DNA of 64,000 nt from Rubellicoccus peritrichatus (GTDB lineage: Bacteria; Verrucomicrobiota; Verrucomicrobiia; Opitutales; Cerasicoccaceae). The translations under genes were made by a program, and so were the position numbers. Location: contig NZ_CP136920.1 of NCBI RefSeq assembly GCF_033100135.1, positions 5,141,001-5,205,000 of the forward strand. Direction: 5' to 3'. Shown here piece after piece: positions 42,016 to 51,600 of the stretch; within the stretch, counting starts at the first letter, position 1; every line of letters begins with the position of its first letter. Under the pieces are notes generated by a model. The model worked only from the letters and a program-made list of their open reading frames with translations, did not search any database and was not told where the DNA came from.

Positions 42016-45000
42016 ATGAGCGACGGCGACAAGCAACCAGCCCAGAAACCGCCCCCCGGAAGAGCCTACGAGGTCCTGACCCCCGGGGAAAAGTTTGGCG
42101 ACTACCAGATACTTAAGTGCCTTTCCTATGACCTGATGGGGAGCTTTTACCGGGTGCGCCGCGCTCGCGAAACAGAGGAGAGAACGATATTTGTCCTCCC
42201 ACCACTGGTTGGCGATGATGCAAGTTTCCGAGGGCGCTTTGACTGGACCTGCGCCCAGTTGAAGGAGATGGAGCATGAGAGCATCTTCGCAGTTCGAGAT
42301 GCTGGCGTCGTAAAAGAGCGATTCACCCTCTTCTCCGATGACTTTGATGGTCAGAATATTGCTGACTACCTTGAAGCCCACGCTCGTGAGAAAGCCAAGG
42401 CGAATTCCAATGAGCACGACGACGAATTACTTGCCGACCAGCAGGTTGGGCTACCACAGGAGGAAGTTAAACAGATCGTTCGATCCGTGGTGGAAGCCCT
42501 TGTCTATGCTCACGAGCATAAAGTGCTTCATCTCAATCTAAATCCGACCAATATTTTACGAGCCAAGGACGGCACCATCAAAGTGACCGGATTTGGGCTC
42601 ATGAATATGGCTGGCAAGACCCTTTTCGAGGCTCTGGTATCTGCCGGAATTCCACCCATTTCCTTAGGGCCTCGCCGTATTCGGATCAACACCGTCGATA
42701 TCCTCTCGCCAGAAACGCGATTAGGAAAAAAAGGCGATCAGCGTTCCGATATTTATGCCCTTGGACTGACCGCTTACTGGCTATTGACCGGTAGAAAACC
42801 TGTCTTCGACTATGAGCCGCCTTCCAATTTTGTAGAAGGTCTCGAACCGGGGTGGGACATGCTGATTGCAAAATGTCTCGAGCGCGACCCCAATAAGCGT
42901 TACCAAAGTGCGGCCGCGGTTGTTCGAGACCTGAATCGCCTCAGCCAGCTACATCTGAGTCCGGTTCCCGAGGAAGCCGGAACCAAAGAAACCCGGAACA
43001 TCCTTAAACACATTGATTTCATCCCGGTCCCCAAGAAAATCAAGGCGAAGGGAACGGTCTATGCCAGAGCTTTCCGCTTAGGGGTTATCGGCGTCTTCAG
43101 CATCGTGCTGTCGTCAATCATTACCTCCTTCTATAACGTCGTCTTTTCTGATGAACTGGGTGGAGAAGGGCCTGTCGCAGTTAAGGTCGAAGGTGATAAA
43201 ACACCTAGGCTTAGCATAATGGTCGCACCTAAAAATGCGAGTATTCAGTTTGCGAAGGAAAACCTCACTTTCATTACCCGGGACGGCAAACTCCCACTCA
43301 ACGTCCTACCCGGCAACTATCGCTTGGTAATCAAATCTCCCAAGCATGTGACGACCAAAAAACTGATTGAAGTCGGTGACGAACCGCAAACCCTCGCTAT
43401 CAAACTGAAACCCGACTGGGCGACGGTGGACATCACCACGGTGCCTGGAGCGATTGTAACCGCGACGGATAAAGAAGGCGTGAGCTACAACCTTGGAGCG
43501 GCAGATGCGGAAGGCAAATTGCGTATTACCGAACAGCTTTACAGTGGCGTCTACACATTGAACCTGACGAAAGACGCCTACAAACCATTCATTCAGGAAG
43601 GCTTTGAAATCACTGGAGGTCAGGATGTGATCGAAGCCAATTTCCCCCTGGAACCAATCCCTGGCACTCTGCGAGTCCGGTCCAAACCGACTGGTGCCGA
43701 CATCATAGTGGATGGAGAAATTATTGGTCAGACCAACTTCACCGCTGAAGATCTTCCAGTGATGGAAGAATTCTTCGTTGCCCTGCAGAAGCCAGGCTAC
43801 CGAAAGAAGATCCTTGCCGTTGAACTCAAACCAAGCACCAGGACCATTCTCGACTTTGGAGACTTGGTTCAAATGTCCGGCACCCTCATCCCAGCCCTCA
43901 CTTTTGATGGCCAACCGGCTACAAAGGAACAGATGGATGAGACTCAGTTCGTCGTCGAAGCCAAGAGCGAATGGTGGGATGAAAAAATGGCCTACAGCGG
44001 TGCCATGGCAAAGGGCAATACGATGACATTTGAAAATGTCCCCATTGGTAAAATCACTCTAACGATAAAGCACCCTGAGTATTCCACGCTTGAGCGCCAG
44101 TTTGATTTGCCGGACCAGGCACGTTTCAAGTTGCCACTCAACATGACGGCAAAGCCAGCAGTCATTACGATCAGCCCACATCCAGCCAACCTTGCCCTGA
44201 GGTTAATCGTCAACGGACGTAACCGCGAACTAACTGACAAACGTCAGTTTGCGGTAAAACCAAACCAGACCTACGAGCTTCAACTGGAAGCCCCGGAACA
44301 TATACCAGTTAAGCGAACGGTAAAACTGGAGCCCAATGAAAAGTTCACCTGGGACGCAACATTACAACCGTTTCCAGGGCCGGCCGAAGGCGAGTCTTTT
44401 ACCATCCCTTATACCGGGGAGGTTCGAATTAATCCGGTCCCAGCCGGTAGCTTCACCATGGGCAGCCCACTTCAGGAACCTTCAAGACTTCCGGAAGAAG
44501 GTCCCCAAACCCAAGTGGAGATCAGCAAACCATTTTGGATCAGTACGCATGAAATCACGCAGGCCCAATACAAAGCAGTAACCAAGGATAATCCATCAAA
44601 TTTCAAGAGTGATGACCGCCCCGTTGACTCTGTTACCTGGCGGGACGCCATGAAATTTGCAAAGGCGATCAATCAAAGAGAAGCCAAGGGCGGACGTGTA
44701 CCTGAAGGCTACGAGTACCGCTTACCAACAGAGGCAGAATGGGAGTACGCCGCACGAGCAGGAAGCGATAGCCCTTTCCATTGGGGAGATACTGCCAACA
44801 ACACCAGGGCGAATTTCAAAGGCGAGTATCCGCGCGACTTCACTTCCAGTGAATTGGATGAATCTGAAGTCTACGGCAGTGTGCCTGTTGGTAACTTCGA
44901 ACCCAATGCATATGGTCTCTATGACATGCATGGTAATGTCCGCGAATGGACTCTGGACTATTTCAACGGGCGCTTGCCCGGTGGCATTCAAACAGACTGG

Positions 45001-45168
45001 CTCCAACCAATGAGCAATAGCCGGCGCGTAGTCCGTGGTGGTGGCTGGGAAGACTTTGCCATCCGCAGCCGATCCGCGTCACGTGGTGATGGCCAAAGGG
45101 AGAACACTAAGTCTTCGGCCACCGGTATACGGCTCGTCCTCGCTCCAAAACTGAATCTACCAAAGTGA
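42016..45168 (+). CDS. Membrane pseudokinase with PEGA repeats and C-terminal FGE-sulfatase domain
   Basis: The protein has 1050 residues. Residues about 28-315 are a Ser/Thr-kinase fold. The catalytic set is degraded: the HRDxxxxN loop reads HLNLNPTN (172-179), DFG is GFG (192-194), and the VAIK lysine is not evident (RTIFVLPP). A transmembrane helix lies at about 355-378. Residues about 395-790 hold PEGA-like domains (for example PGNYRLVIKSPKH and PGTLRVRSKPTGADIIVDGE). Residues about 800-1045 are an FGE/SUMF1-like domain (GSFTMGSP, RLPTEAEWEYAARAG, DMHGNVREWT, VRGGGWEDF) without the two active-site cysteines of true FGE. It is probably a signalling or scaffold protein. The stop overlaps the CPBP gene start. 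Confidence 0.88.
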   Translation: MSDGDKQPAQKPPPGRAYEVLTPGEKFGDYQILKCLSYDLMGSFYRVRRARETEERTIFVLPPLVGDDASFRGRFDWTCAQLKEMEHESIFAVRDAGVVKERFTLFSDDFDGQNIADYLEAHAREKAKANSNEHDDELLADQQVGLPQEEVKQIVRSVVEALVYAHEHKVLHLNLNPTNILRAKDGTIKVTGFGLMNMAGKTLFEALVSAGIPPISLGPRRIRINTVDILSPETRLGKKGDQRSDIYALGLTAYWLLTGRKPVFDYEPPSNFVEGLEPGWDMLIAKCLERDPNKRYQSAAAVVRDLNRLSQLHLSPVPEEAGTKETRNILKHIDFIPVPKKIKAKGTVYARAFRLGVIGVFSIVLSSIITSFYNVVFSDELGGEGPVAVKVEGDKTPRLSIMVAPKNASIQFAKENLTFITRDGKLPLNVLPGNYRLVIKSPKHVTTKKLIEVGDEPQTLAIKLKPDWATVDITTVPGAIVTATDKEGVSYNLGAADAEGKLRITEQLYSGVYTLNLTKDAYKPFIQEGFEITGGQDVIEANFPLEPIPGTLRVRSKPTGADIIVDGEIIGQTNFTAEDLPVMEEFFVALQKPGYRKKILAVELKPSTRTILDFGDLVQMSGTLIPALTFDGQPATKEQMDETQFVVEAKSEWWDEKMAYSGAMAKGNTMTFENVPIGKITLTIKHPEYSTLERQFDLPDQARFKLPLNMTAKPAVITISPHPANLALRLIVNGRNRELTDKRQFAVKPNQTYELQLEAPEHIPVKRTVKLEPNEKFTWDATLQPFPGPAEGESFTIPYTGEVRINPVPAGSFTMGSPLQEPSRLPEEGPQTQVEISKPFWISTHEITQAQYKAVTKDNPSNFKSDDRPVDSVTWRDAMKFAKAINQREAKGGRVPEGYEYRLPTEAEWEYAARAGSDSPFHWGDTANNTRANFKGEYPRDFTSSELDESEVYGSVPVGNFEPNAYGLYDMHGNVREWTLDYFNGRLPGGIQTDWLQPMSNSRRVVRGGGWEDFAIRSRSASRGDGQRENTKSSATGIRLVLAPKLNLPK

Positions 45169-45905
45169 ACACGAACCGCTGGACATGGCAGACCTCTGGA
45201 CTGCTTGTCCTGATCGTGATTGAGCTGCTTTATATTGCTGCGACTCGGTATCTCCTGGTTATCTTCAACAATGTAAACGACATCGAGCTTGAGGCAATCC
45301 GGACCGTTCTTCGCTTGACCTCTGCACTGGTCACCTGGCTGCTATTCAAAGATGTCGCCTTGGATGCAATCCGGAAGGGTAAGCTTTCATTGAAAGGCTT
45401 AGCATGGCAATCCAGTCTCCCCTTGCTTGCGATCATTCTCTTTCTCAGCATTCCTGTAATCATAGGCAACTGGAACCTCAATCAGGATGGAACGCGTCTA
45501 TTCTTTGCGTTAAGCAGTTTCCCGGTCGGACTTCGTGAAGAATTAGTTTACCGGGGAGTTCTATTAACGATTCTCACAAAACGTTTTGGCTTCATTACCG
45601 GACTGATCATCTCAACAATTGCATTCACATTTTACCACTATGGAGCCCTCCCCTGGACGGTATTCAATATCGTTCAATACGTCACTGCGGGAGTACTCCT
45701 CAGCGCATTATTTTGGGCAACGAAAAGCCTATGGCTCGTCATTTGGATTCATACAATTTATGACGCAATATGGTGCTACACACCATTTCTCTCGCCTCCA
45801 ATGCACATATCAACAGGATTCTTAATCCTCTATATCACCACCGGCTTAGCCACTGTATGGATTTTTCTGGGATACATAAAGAATCGTCAATTTGGTAAAA
45901 TTTAG
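45165..45905 (+). CDS. CPBP family intramembrane metalloprotease
   Basis: The 246-residue, multi-helix membrane protein carries the CPBP/ABI motifs: REELVYRG (motif 1, near residue 126), FTFYHYG (motif 2) and IHTIYDA (motif 3). The Glu and His residues are the presumed zinc ligands. The start is a GTG that overlaps the stop of the pseudokinase gene by 4 bp. Members act as intramembrane proteases or in bacteriocin self-protection. Coupling to the pseudokinase gene suggests co-regulation. Confidence 0.9.
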   Translation: MNTNRWTWQTSGLLVLIVIELLYIAATRYLLVIFNNVNDIELEAIRTVLRLTSALVTWLLFKDVALDAIRKGKLSLKGLAWQSSLPLLAIILFLSIPVIIGNWNLNQDGTRLFFALSSFPVGLREELVYRGVLLTILTKRFGFITGLIISTIAFTFYHYGALPWTVFNIVQYVTAGVLLSALFWATKSLWLVIWIHTIYDAIWCYTPFLSPPMHISTGFLILYITTGLATVWIFLGYIKNRQFGKI

Positions 45906-47298
45906 TCAATTTATTCTCAAAACCCAAAAGCATCACAGCGCCTTGCCTCTAATCACTGACAACAACAGAAAATGGTGGGTTCTCGCATCGGTTGGCGGAG
46001 TCCTTGGGATGGTGATTCTGGATCAAACCGTAGTTGGTGTTGCGCTCCCCAGAATGCAGGAAGACCTCGGCATGACTCAGGTATCCTCGCACTGGATCGT
46101 CAATGCCTACTTGATCATCTTTGCTGCAGTGGCGGTAGCAGGTGGAAGACTCGGCGATTACATCGGCCTTAAGCTGGCCTTTGTGATCGGCCTCTCAGTT
46201 TTTGGCCTGACTTCGCTTGCGGCAGGCTTTGCCCAAGACGGGACAACCATCATTATCGCACGAAGCCTGCAAGGCATCGGAGCTGCCATTATATTCCCGA
46301 CTTCTGTCTCGATGATAACCAAAGTGTTCCCACCAGAACAGCGTGGCTTGGCTTATGGAATCCAGACTGCAACAGGTGGTATATTCATGTCACTCGGCCC
46401 GTTCGTTGGCGGGCTCTTTACAGACCTGCTTTCGTGGAGATGGATCTTCTGGATTAATTTGCCACTGGTCTTATTCGTGATCTTCGTTACCCTGAAAGTA
46501 TGGGGCAAAACCCCACGCGACACTCAGTTGCCACGCTTTGATTTTGCCGGACTCATTCTAATTACACTTGGTCTCGCAACCCTTGTTCTTGGACTGATGC
46601 AAAGCGCTGTATGGGGTTGGACAAATGTCGCGACCATCACGGCATTTGCATCAAGTGCGATTCTGCTGTTGGCATTTATAGTTTTCGAAACACGCATCGC
46701 ATCACCACTGATTGATCTCTCTTTGTTCAGAGTTCCACAATTCACTGGCAGCGACCTCGTTGTCTTCACAGGAAACTATAACCAGATTTGTGTCATCATT
46801 TTCGTCGCCCTCTTTTTCCAGGAAGTGCTCGGGATGGACCCGCTCATCGCTGGAACATGCCTTCTTGTTGCCGTGGTGCCGACACTTTTCACTTCGATTC
46901 TTTCTGGGAAACTGGCAGATCGCTTTCCCATCAAATGGGTTGCCCTGAGTGGGCTCTTTATCAACTCATCTGCAGTACTTTGGATTGGCTTTGTTTCTCG
47001 ATCTGATAGCTACGCTCTCATAATTGCACCGCTCATACTCTGGGGGCTCTCCCTACCCTTTCAATTTGCACCAACCAGACGCGCAGCCATGAGTGCTGTC
47101 CCGGAAGACAAACGTGGTCAGGCCAGCGGCATAAATCTAACATCTCAGCTCCTTGGTGGAGCCATCGGCGTTGCCGTTAGCAGTACGATACTTGCAGGCA
47201 CAGGCCGATATGATGTTCTCTTTTGGACAGCAGGCAGTTTCTCCATGCTGATCCTTGCAATTGGCTGGTTTACCCTGAAAAAAGAATCGCCAACATAA
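45892..47298 (+). CDS. MFS transporter, DHA2 drug:H+ antiporter type
   Basis: The 468-residue protein has about 14 hydrophobic segments and the DHA2 (EmrB/QacA) signatures: LDQTVVGVALP (motif D-type), GGRLGDYIGLK (motif A) and SLQGIGAAIIFP. Members export drugs or metabolites by proton antiport. The predicted start is a TTG at 45892 that overlaps the previous gene. There is no ATG before the first helix, and a second in-frame TTG at 45943 is an equally good choice. The substrate is unknown. Confidence 0.9.
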   Translation: MVKFSQFILKTQKHHSALPLITDNNRKWWVLASVGGVLGMVILDQTVVGVALPRMQEDLGMTQVSSHWIVNAYLIIFAAVAVAGGRLGDYIGLKLAFVIGLSVFGLTSLAAGFAQDGTTIIIARSLQGIGAAIIFPTSVSMITKVFPPEQRGLAYGIQTATGGIFMSLGPFVGGLFTDLLSWRWIFWINLPLVLFVIFVTLKVWGKTPRDTQLPRFDFAGLILITLGLATLVLGLMQSAVWGWTNVATITAFASSAILLLAFIVFETRIASPLIDLSLFRVPQFTGSDLVVFTGNYNQICVIIFVALFFQEVLGMDPLIAGTCLLVAVVPTLFTSILSGKLADRFPIKWVALSGLFINSSAVLWIGFVSRSDSYALIIAPLILWGLSLPFQFAPTRRAAMSAVPEDKRGQASGINLTSQLLGGAIGVAVSSTILAGTGRYDVLFWTAGSFSMLILAIGWFTLKKESPT

Positions 47299-47337
47299 TT
47301 TGTTTTCAATCACGGCGATCAGGCATAATCTATTAGT

Positions 47338-48048
47338 ATGATGAGCAGCTATCGTCCTTACATCATCTTTTGTCTGACTTTCCTGGCCAGCGTTTCGTTT
47401 GGTAAAACAACGGCTCAATACCTCCCGCCAGGAGCTGTTGATGGAATTGCAATCGTTGGCCCTCCACCCAAGGCCGACTCGGCAGAGCAAGCAGAGGATA
47501 TGGCGATCGTCCTCTGGATTCAAAAAACCAGAACACCAGAACAAATACGCATGGCACAAGACGGTGTCATTCTCAATTTAGACAACTTTACAGATGCCCT
47601 TGCCCTCGAACTCACCAACGTGAATGGAGCGTTGCTCAAAAAGACTCTGGATGACGTCTTTGTCGAGGTACGCGCAGATTACAATGCCTTAAAGAAACAC
47701 TTTAACCGGCAGCGGCCTTACACAGTGAATCCCAAAGTTCATCCATGCATTCAAAAAGAACCATCGACCAGCTACCCTAGCGGCCATACGACACGTGGTC
47801 TGGTTTACGCCTATCTTTTAGCCGATATTTTTCCTCATAAAAAGGCTGAGTTATTTGAACTAGGGTATCAGGAAGGATATAACCGGGTGGTTGGAGGTGT
47901 CCATTTCCCCAGCGATGTCAGAGCCGGCGAAAAGCTTGGGAAAGCTTATGCCGAAGCAATCCTAGCCCAGCCAGCATGGAAGAAGGCTACCGAAGTAATC
48001 AAAGCAGGACAGCCAGCAAAGGCATCCTCACTTGAGGAGAAGATGTAA
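47338..48048 (+). CDS. Class A acid phosphatase (PAP2 superfamily)
   Basis: The 236-residue protein begins with a signal peptide (about 1-28). The phosphatase signature is complete: KKHFNRQRPY (K-x6-RP, near residue 119), YPSGHTT (near 145) and NRVVGGVHFPSD (near 181). This matches PhoN-type, non-specific periplasmic acid phosphatases rather than the membrane PAP2 group. It follows the MFS gene after 39 bp. Confidence 0.92.
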   Translation: MMSSYRPYIIFCLTFLASVSFGKTTAQYLPPGAVDGIAIVGPPPKADSAEQAEDMAIVLWIQKTRTPEQIRMAQDGVILNLDNFTDALALELTNVNGALLKKTLDDVFVEVRADYNALKKHFNRQRPYTVNPKVHPCIQKEPSTSYPSGHTTRGLVYAYLLADIFPHKKAELFELGYQEGYNRVVGGVHFPSDVRAGEKLGKAYAEAILAQPAWKKATEVIKAGQPAKASSLEEKM

Positions 48049-48244
48049 TAAATCCCGCTCAGATAGGCTTTGATGCGATCTGAGTAAACTCAGGCCGCAA
48101 GCACCAATCCGATTATCGGAAAATGGGCCGCTTGCGCTTAACCAAGAAGCATGAGCTTTGAGTCAATTCCGCTCTCCATAATCAAAGGGAGTAACGACAC
48201 CTCAATAGTGCTAATAATCGATTTTCGCACATCAAAAGAGCATT

Positions 48245-48270
48245 CGTTATAGTATTTAACGAAAACGTTA
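48245..48270. promoter_or_regulatory. Alternating CGTTA/TAACG half-sites
   Basis: The half-sites CGTTA (48245-48249), TAACG (48257-48261) and CGTTA (48266-48270) form two overlapping dyads; the second is TAACG-AAAA-CGTTA. This resembles a transcription-factor operator, but the regulator is unknown. It lies about 400 bp upstream of the first esterase paralogue. Confidence 0.35.
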
Positions 48271-48417
48271 CAGCTATATAGGCATTTATATCAAAGAGAT
48301 CCATACAAGCCATAATCCCTTTAATTAAAAGGATAAAACAAATAAAGAGATCTTAAAATATTGCTCACTAAGAATTCAAGAAAAGCATCACCTACATTAA
48401 ATAGTATTTTTTCTATA

Positions 48418-48433
48418 ACGTAATACTTGACAT
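48418..48433 (+). promoter_or_regulatory. Element shared by both esterase paralogues (upstream copy 1)
   Basis: The 16-mer ACGTAATACTTGACAT occurs here and, identically, at 53719-53734, 237 and 214 bp from the respective start codons. It contains TTGACA, the consensus -35 hexamer, but neither copy has a convincing -10 box at 16-18 bp spacing. It may be a promoter half or an activator site. Conservation in otherwise diverged upstream regions makes chance unlikely. Confidence 0.5.
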
Positions 48434-48669
48434 CTGACACAACTCTTAGTTTCCTAAACACAATCCTGCCTCCCCATGGCAGATAAGCTTGGCAGCCCCA
48501 AACCAACCTTCTTCTCAATCCCACATCCTAATCGCACTGCCCCTCTAGGCCAGGAAGCGAGCAAAGAAAAGACACCCTTCTACAGCAAAAACAACTGAGC
48601 ACCTATAACGAGAAAAGCTCCACATCCTATCCAATCAATTGCTTACAATCCACCAACAATCCCTCGCAC

Positions 48670-51600
48670 ATGAATAAATCGTTACTGACGACCGACCCCT
48701 CACTGCAGACACACCCCTACATTAGTAAACCCAGATACCTGGCGCCCACGATAGCCGTTCGATATCTATCGATTCTACTACCAGTCCTGCTACTGAGCAT
48801 TTTTCAAACAAAGGCTGAAGCTGCCTCTACCTGGGAAGCAAAAGCCCTTGGAACCACTACTGCACCCAATGGCTACTGGGAATACCTTCCAGACGCTTAC
48901 CATACCGATCCAACTGGGGATTTTCCAATGATCATCTTCCTCCACGGCGCAAACAACGGCCTGACCAAACACGGCAGCTTAGACAGAATTAAAAATCATG
49001 GTTTGAACAAAGTGCTAAACACCGCGTCGCACAGCCTCCACAATTACTTTGATCAAGGGGATGTATTCGTTCTCTCACCACAAGCACCAGGCGACGGCTG
49101 GAGCGCGACTCAAGTAAGGTCATTCCTGGACTTCGCCGTCTCTGAATACCGAGTGGACGAGCAGCGAATTTACATAACCGGGCTTAGCGCGGGTTCAGCA
49201 GGAATCCATCGTTTTATTAATGAAGATCCAAATGCTGTAGAAATAACTGCATTCCTAACAACCGCTGTAGTTGGTGTGATCGAAAACCCGGGAGCCGCAA
49301 TAGTTAGCCCTGTGTCTCCGCTTTGGGCCGTAACAGCATATAATGATAGCGGTGGCTCAGCAAATACAACAGTAAACCTAATGGCAGGGCACATCGCAGG
49401 CACTGGACCAACAAATGTGCAAAGCACATATCCTGGCAATAACGGAGACGCAGACTACACGGCTTCTTTTGATGCAAGCACTGGATGGACCTGGGAGTCA
49501 GGACGAGTTCCCAGCATCGCAGGCAACCCAAGGGTTACGCTGCTCGCAGGAGACAACCACAACAGCTGGGATCGCGCATACTCCACGCAGGGCATCTTCG
49601 ATTGGCTATTTTCCCACACAAAACCAACCACAACCATCAGCTCACCAGTCGACAATACAGTCTCCACATTAGGAGCAAACATTACCTTGACCGGCTCCTC
49701 AATTGACTCTGACAACAACGCGATCGCAGGCAGTTCAATACATTGGAGCAGCAGCATTGATGGTGACCTTGGCACTGGCTCCAGCATTACCATCAACAAC
49801 CTGAGCACTGGCGTACACAAGATCTATTGCACCGGCATTGATAGCGGGAATCGCGGCGGTCGGGCATCAGTGACCGTTATTGTGCCAAATGACCAAGCCT
49901 TTACTGCCAATATTGATTTTGGAACACTTGGAGGCACCGCAGGATGGAATGCTTTCGACGATCATATCAATGGCAGCATTGCAAACTTAGAGGACTCAAA
50001 CAGTGCACCAACCGGATTGCGAATCGATGTCCAAACACCATTTGCCAGCCGAGGCACCAATGGCTCCTTTTCAGTAGACGCAGCAGAGAATATATATCCG
50101 GAAGACGTCCAGAAAGACCACTTTTACACATCCTCATCTACTCAGGTTGGTGAACTACTAATACGAGGACTAAACCCAGGGCAGGCATACAATTTCACCT
50201 TTTTCGGATCACGAGCTCAAGGTGGTAGCAGCAACTTACTTGCACGCTATACACTCGGCAGCCAGTACGCAACCCTGCAAACTCGCAACAACACAAATCA
50301 AACGGCTTCCATCAACAACTACGTCGCTAACGCCTCCGGACAAGTCGTCCTGCATGTAGAGCGAGACCAGAGCGTATCCAGCTCAATAAAAGCCTATTTA
50401 AGCTCTTTAATAATCACAACTCAGGGAGCAGGTGGCAGCACCCCAAACATTGTCCCAGTAGCAAACAATGATACTGCGGCAACAAACGAGGGAATCGCCA
50501 CCACAATCGATGTTCTGGCAAACGATTCCGACCCAGATGGCGGTCCAAACCCATTATCGATTGCGAACTTTACGAGCGCAACCAACGGAGGCATCACAAA
50601 TGTTAACGATGAGCTTGTTTACACCCCCAATGCAGGATTCTCCGGAACGGATACATTTGATTACACAATCACGGACGGCGAAGACAACGCAACAGCAACG
50701 GTAACAATTACTGTCAATGCAGCACCCCCACCAAACATTGCACCCGTTGCAATCAATGACACTGCCATTACCGATGAAGATGTAGCAGTCGATATCGATG
50801 TGCTTGCAAATGATTCTGACTCCGATGCAGGCCCATCCGTATTAAGCATCTCAAGCGCAGGCACACCGGCAAACGGAACAACGATCATCCAGGGAAGTAT
50901 TATCTCCTACACACCAGCTGCAGGATTCTTCGGATCAGATAGCTTTACCTACACAATCACGGATGGTGAAGATAGCGCGACCGCAACAGTCAGTATCACA
51001 GTCAATGAAGCCACCACACCACCAGCTCACGGCACCCTCTTCAGTCAGGATTTTGAAGCATCAACCACTCTCACCGACTACATCTCAGCAACACCAGATA
51101 GCGGACAATTCGACGACATCAGCGCCGAAACCAGCGCAGGAACATGGAGTATCTCAAACGGCCAACTCCAAATCACGCGCACTGGATCATCCAACGATGC
51201 TGGTATAAGCCGAGTAAACGACGCACTGCTCGGCAATCCCGATGTCCTGAAACTATCCATGGAAATGGCGATCAGCAATGTCCCATCAACATGGAGTGAA
51301 TTGTTTGTCATTGAGCTCGGAGACTGGTCCGGTGTTGCCGACTACGGCAGTGGAGGAGCAGCCACTCAACGCTATTGCCGTATGGAGGTGAAAGGTGACG
51401 GTGCTGGAGAATTCAAAATTGTGATCAATGGCGAAAGGTCCACAATCCATCTAGCTGATGGCTCTGTTAAACGACTCACATGGTATATCAACAATGGCAC
51501 CTCGACAACGAGCTACACAGGCCTGGAATCCATCAATCCGGCATCACATGACCTTGTCGCGAACTCAGCAGACGTATGGATCAATGATACCCTGGTGCTC

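Larger units (their letters stand above)
48049..48669. other. Long AT-rich intergenic region upstream of the first esterase paralogue
   Basis: This 621-bp gap has no credible gene. It holds a stem at 48058-48064/48078-48084 (CTCAGAT/ATCTGAG) shortly after the phosphatase stop and a 7-bp pair CGCAAGC/GCTTGCG (48096-48102/48130-48136), both without T-runs. It also holds CGTTA half-sites (48245-48270) and an element shared with the second paralogue (48418-48433). A 203-bp open frame on the minus strand (48321-48524) looks accidental. Confidence 0.65.

Noticed and set aside
42016-42960. Active serine/threonine kinase
   Set aside because: The fold is present but the HRD aspartate, DFG aspartate and VAIK lysine are missing, so it was called a pseudokinase.
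48321-48524. Minus-strand open frame in the gap before paralogue 1
   Set aside because: Translated composition is unlike neighbouring genes and it overlaps the shared promoter element; no family resemblance.
50456-51006. Repeated segments considered as a CRISPR or tandem DNA repeat
   Set aside because: They are diverged cadherin-like protein domains (about 90 residues each), not short regularly spaced DNA repeats.
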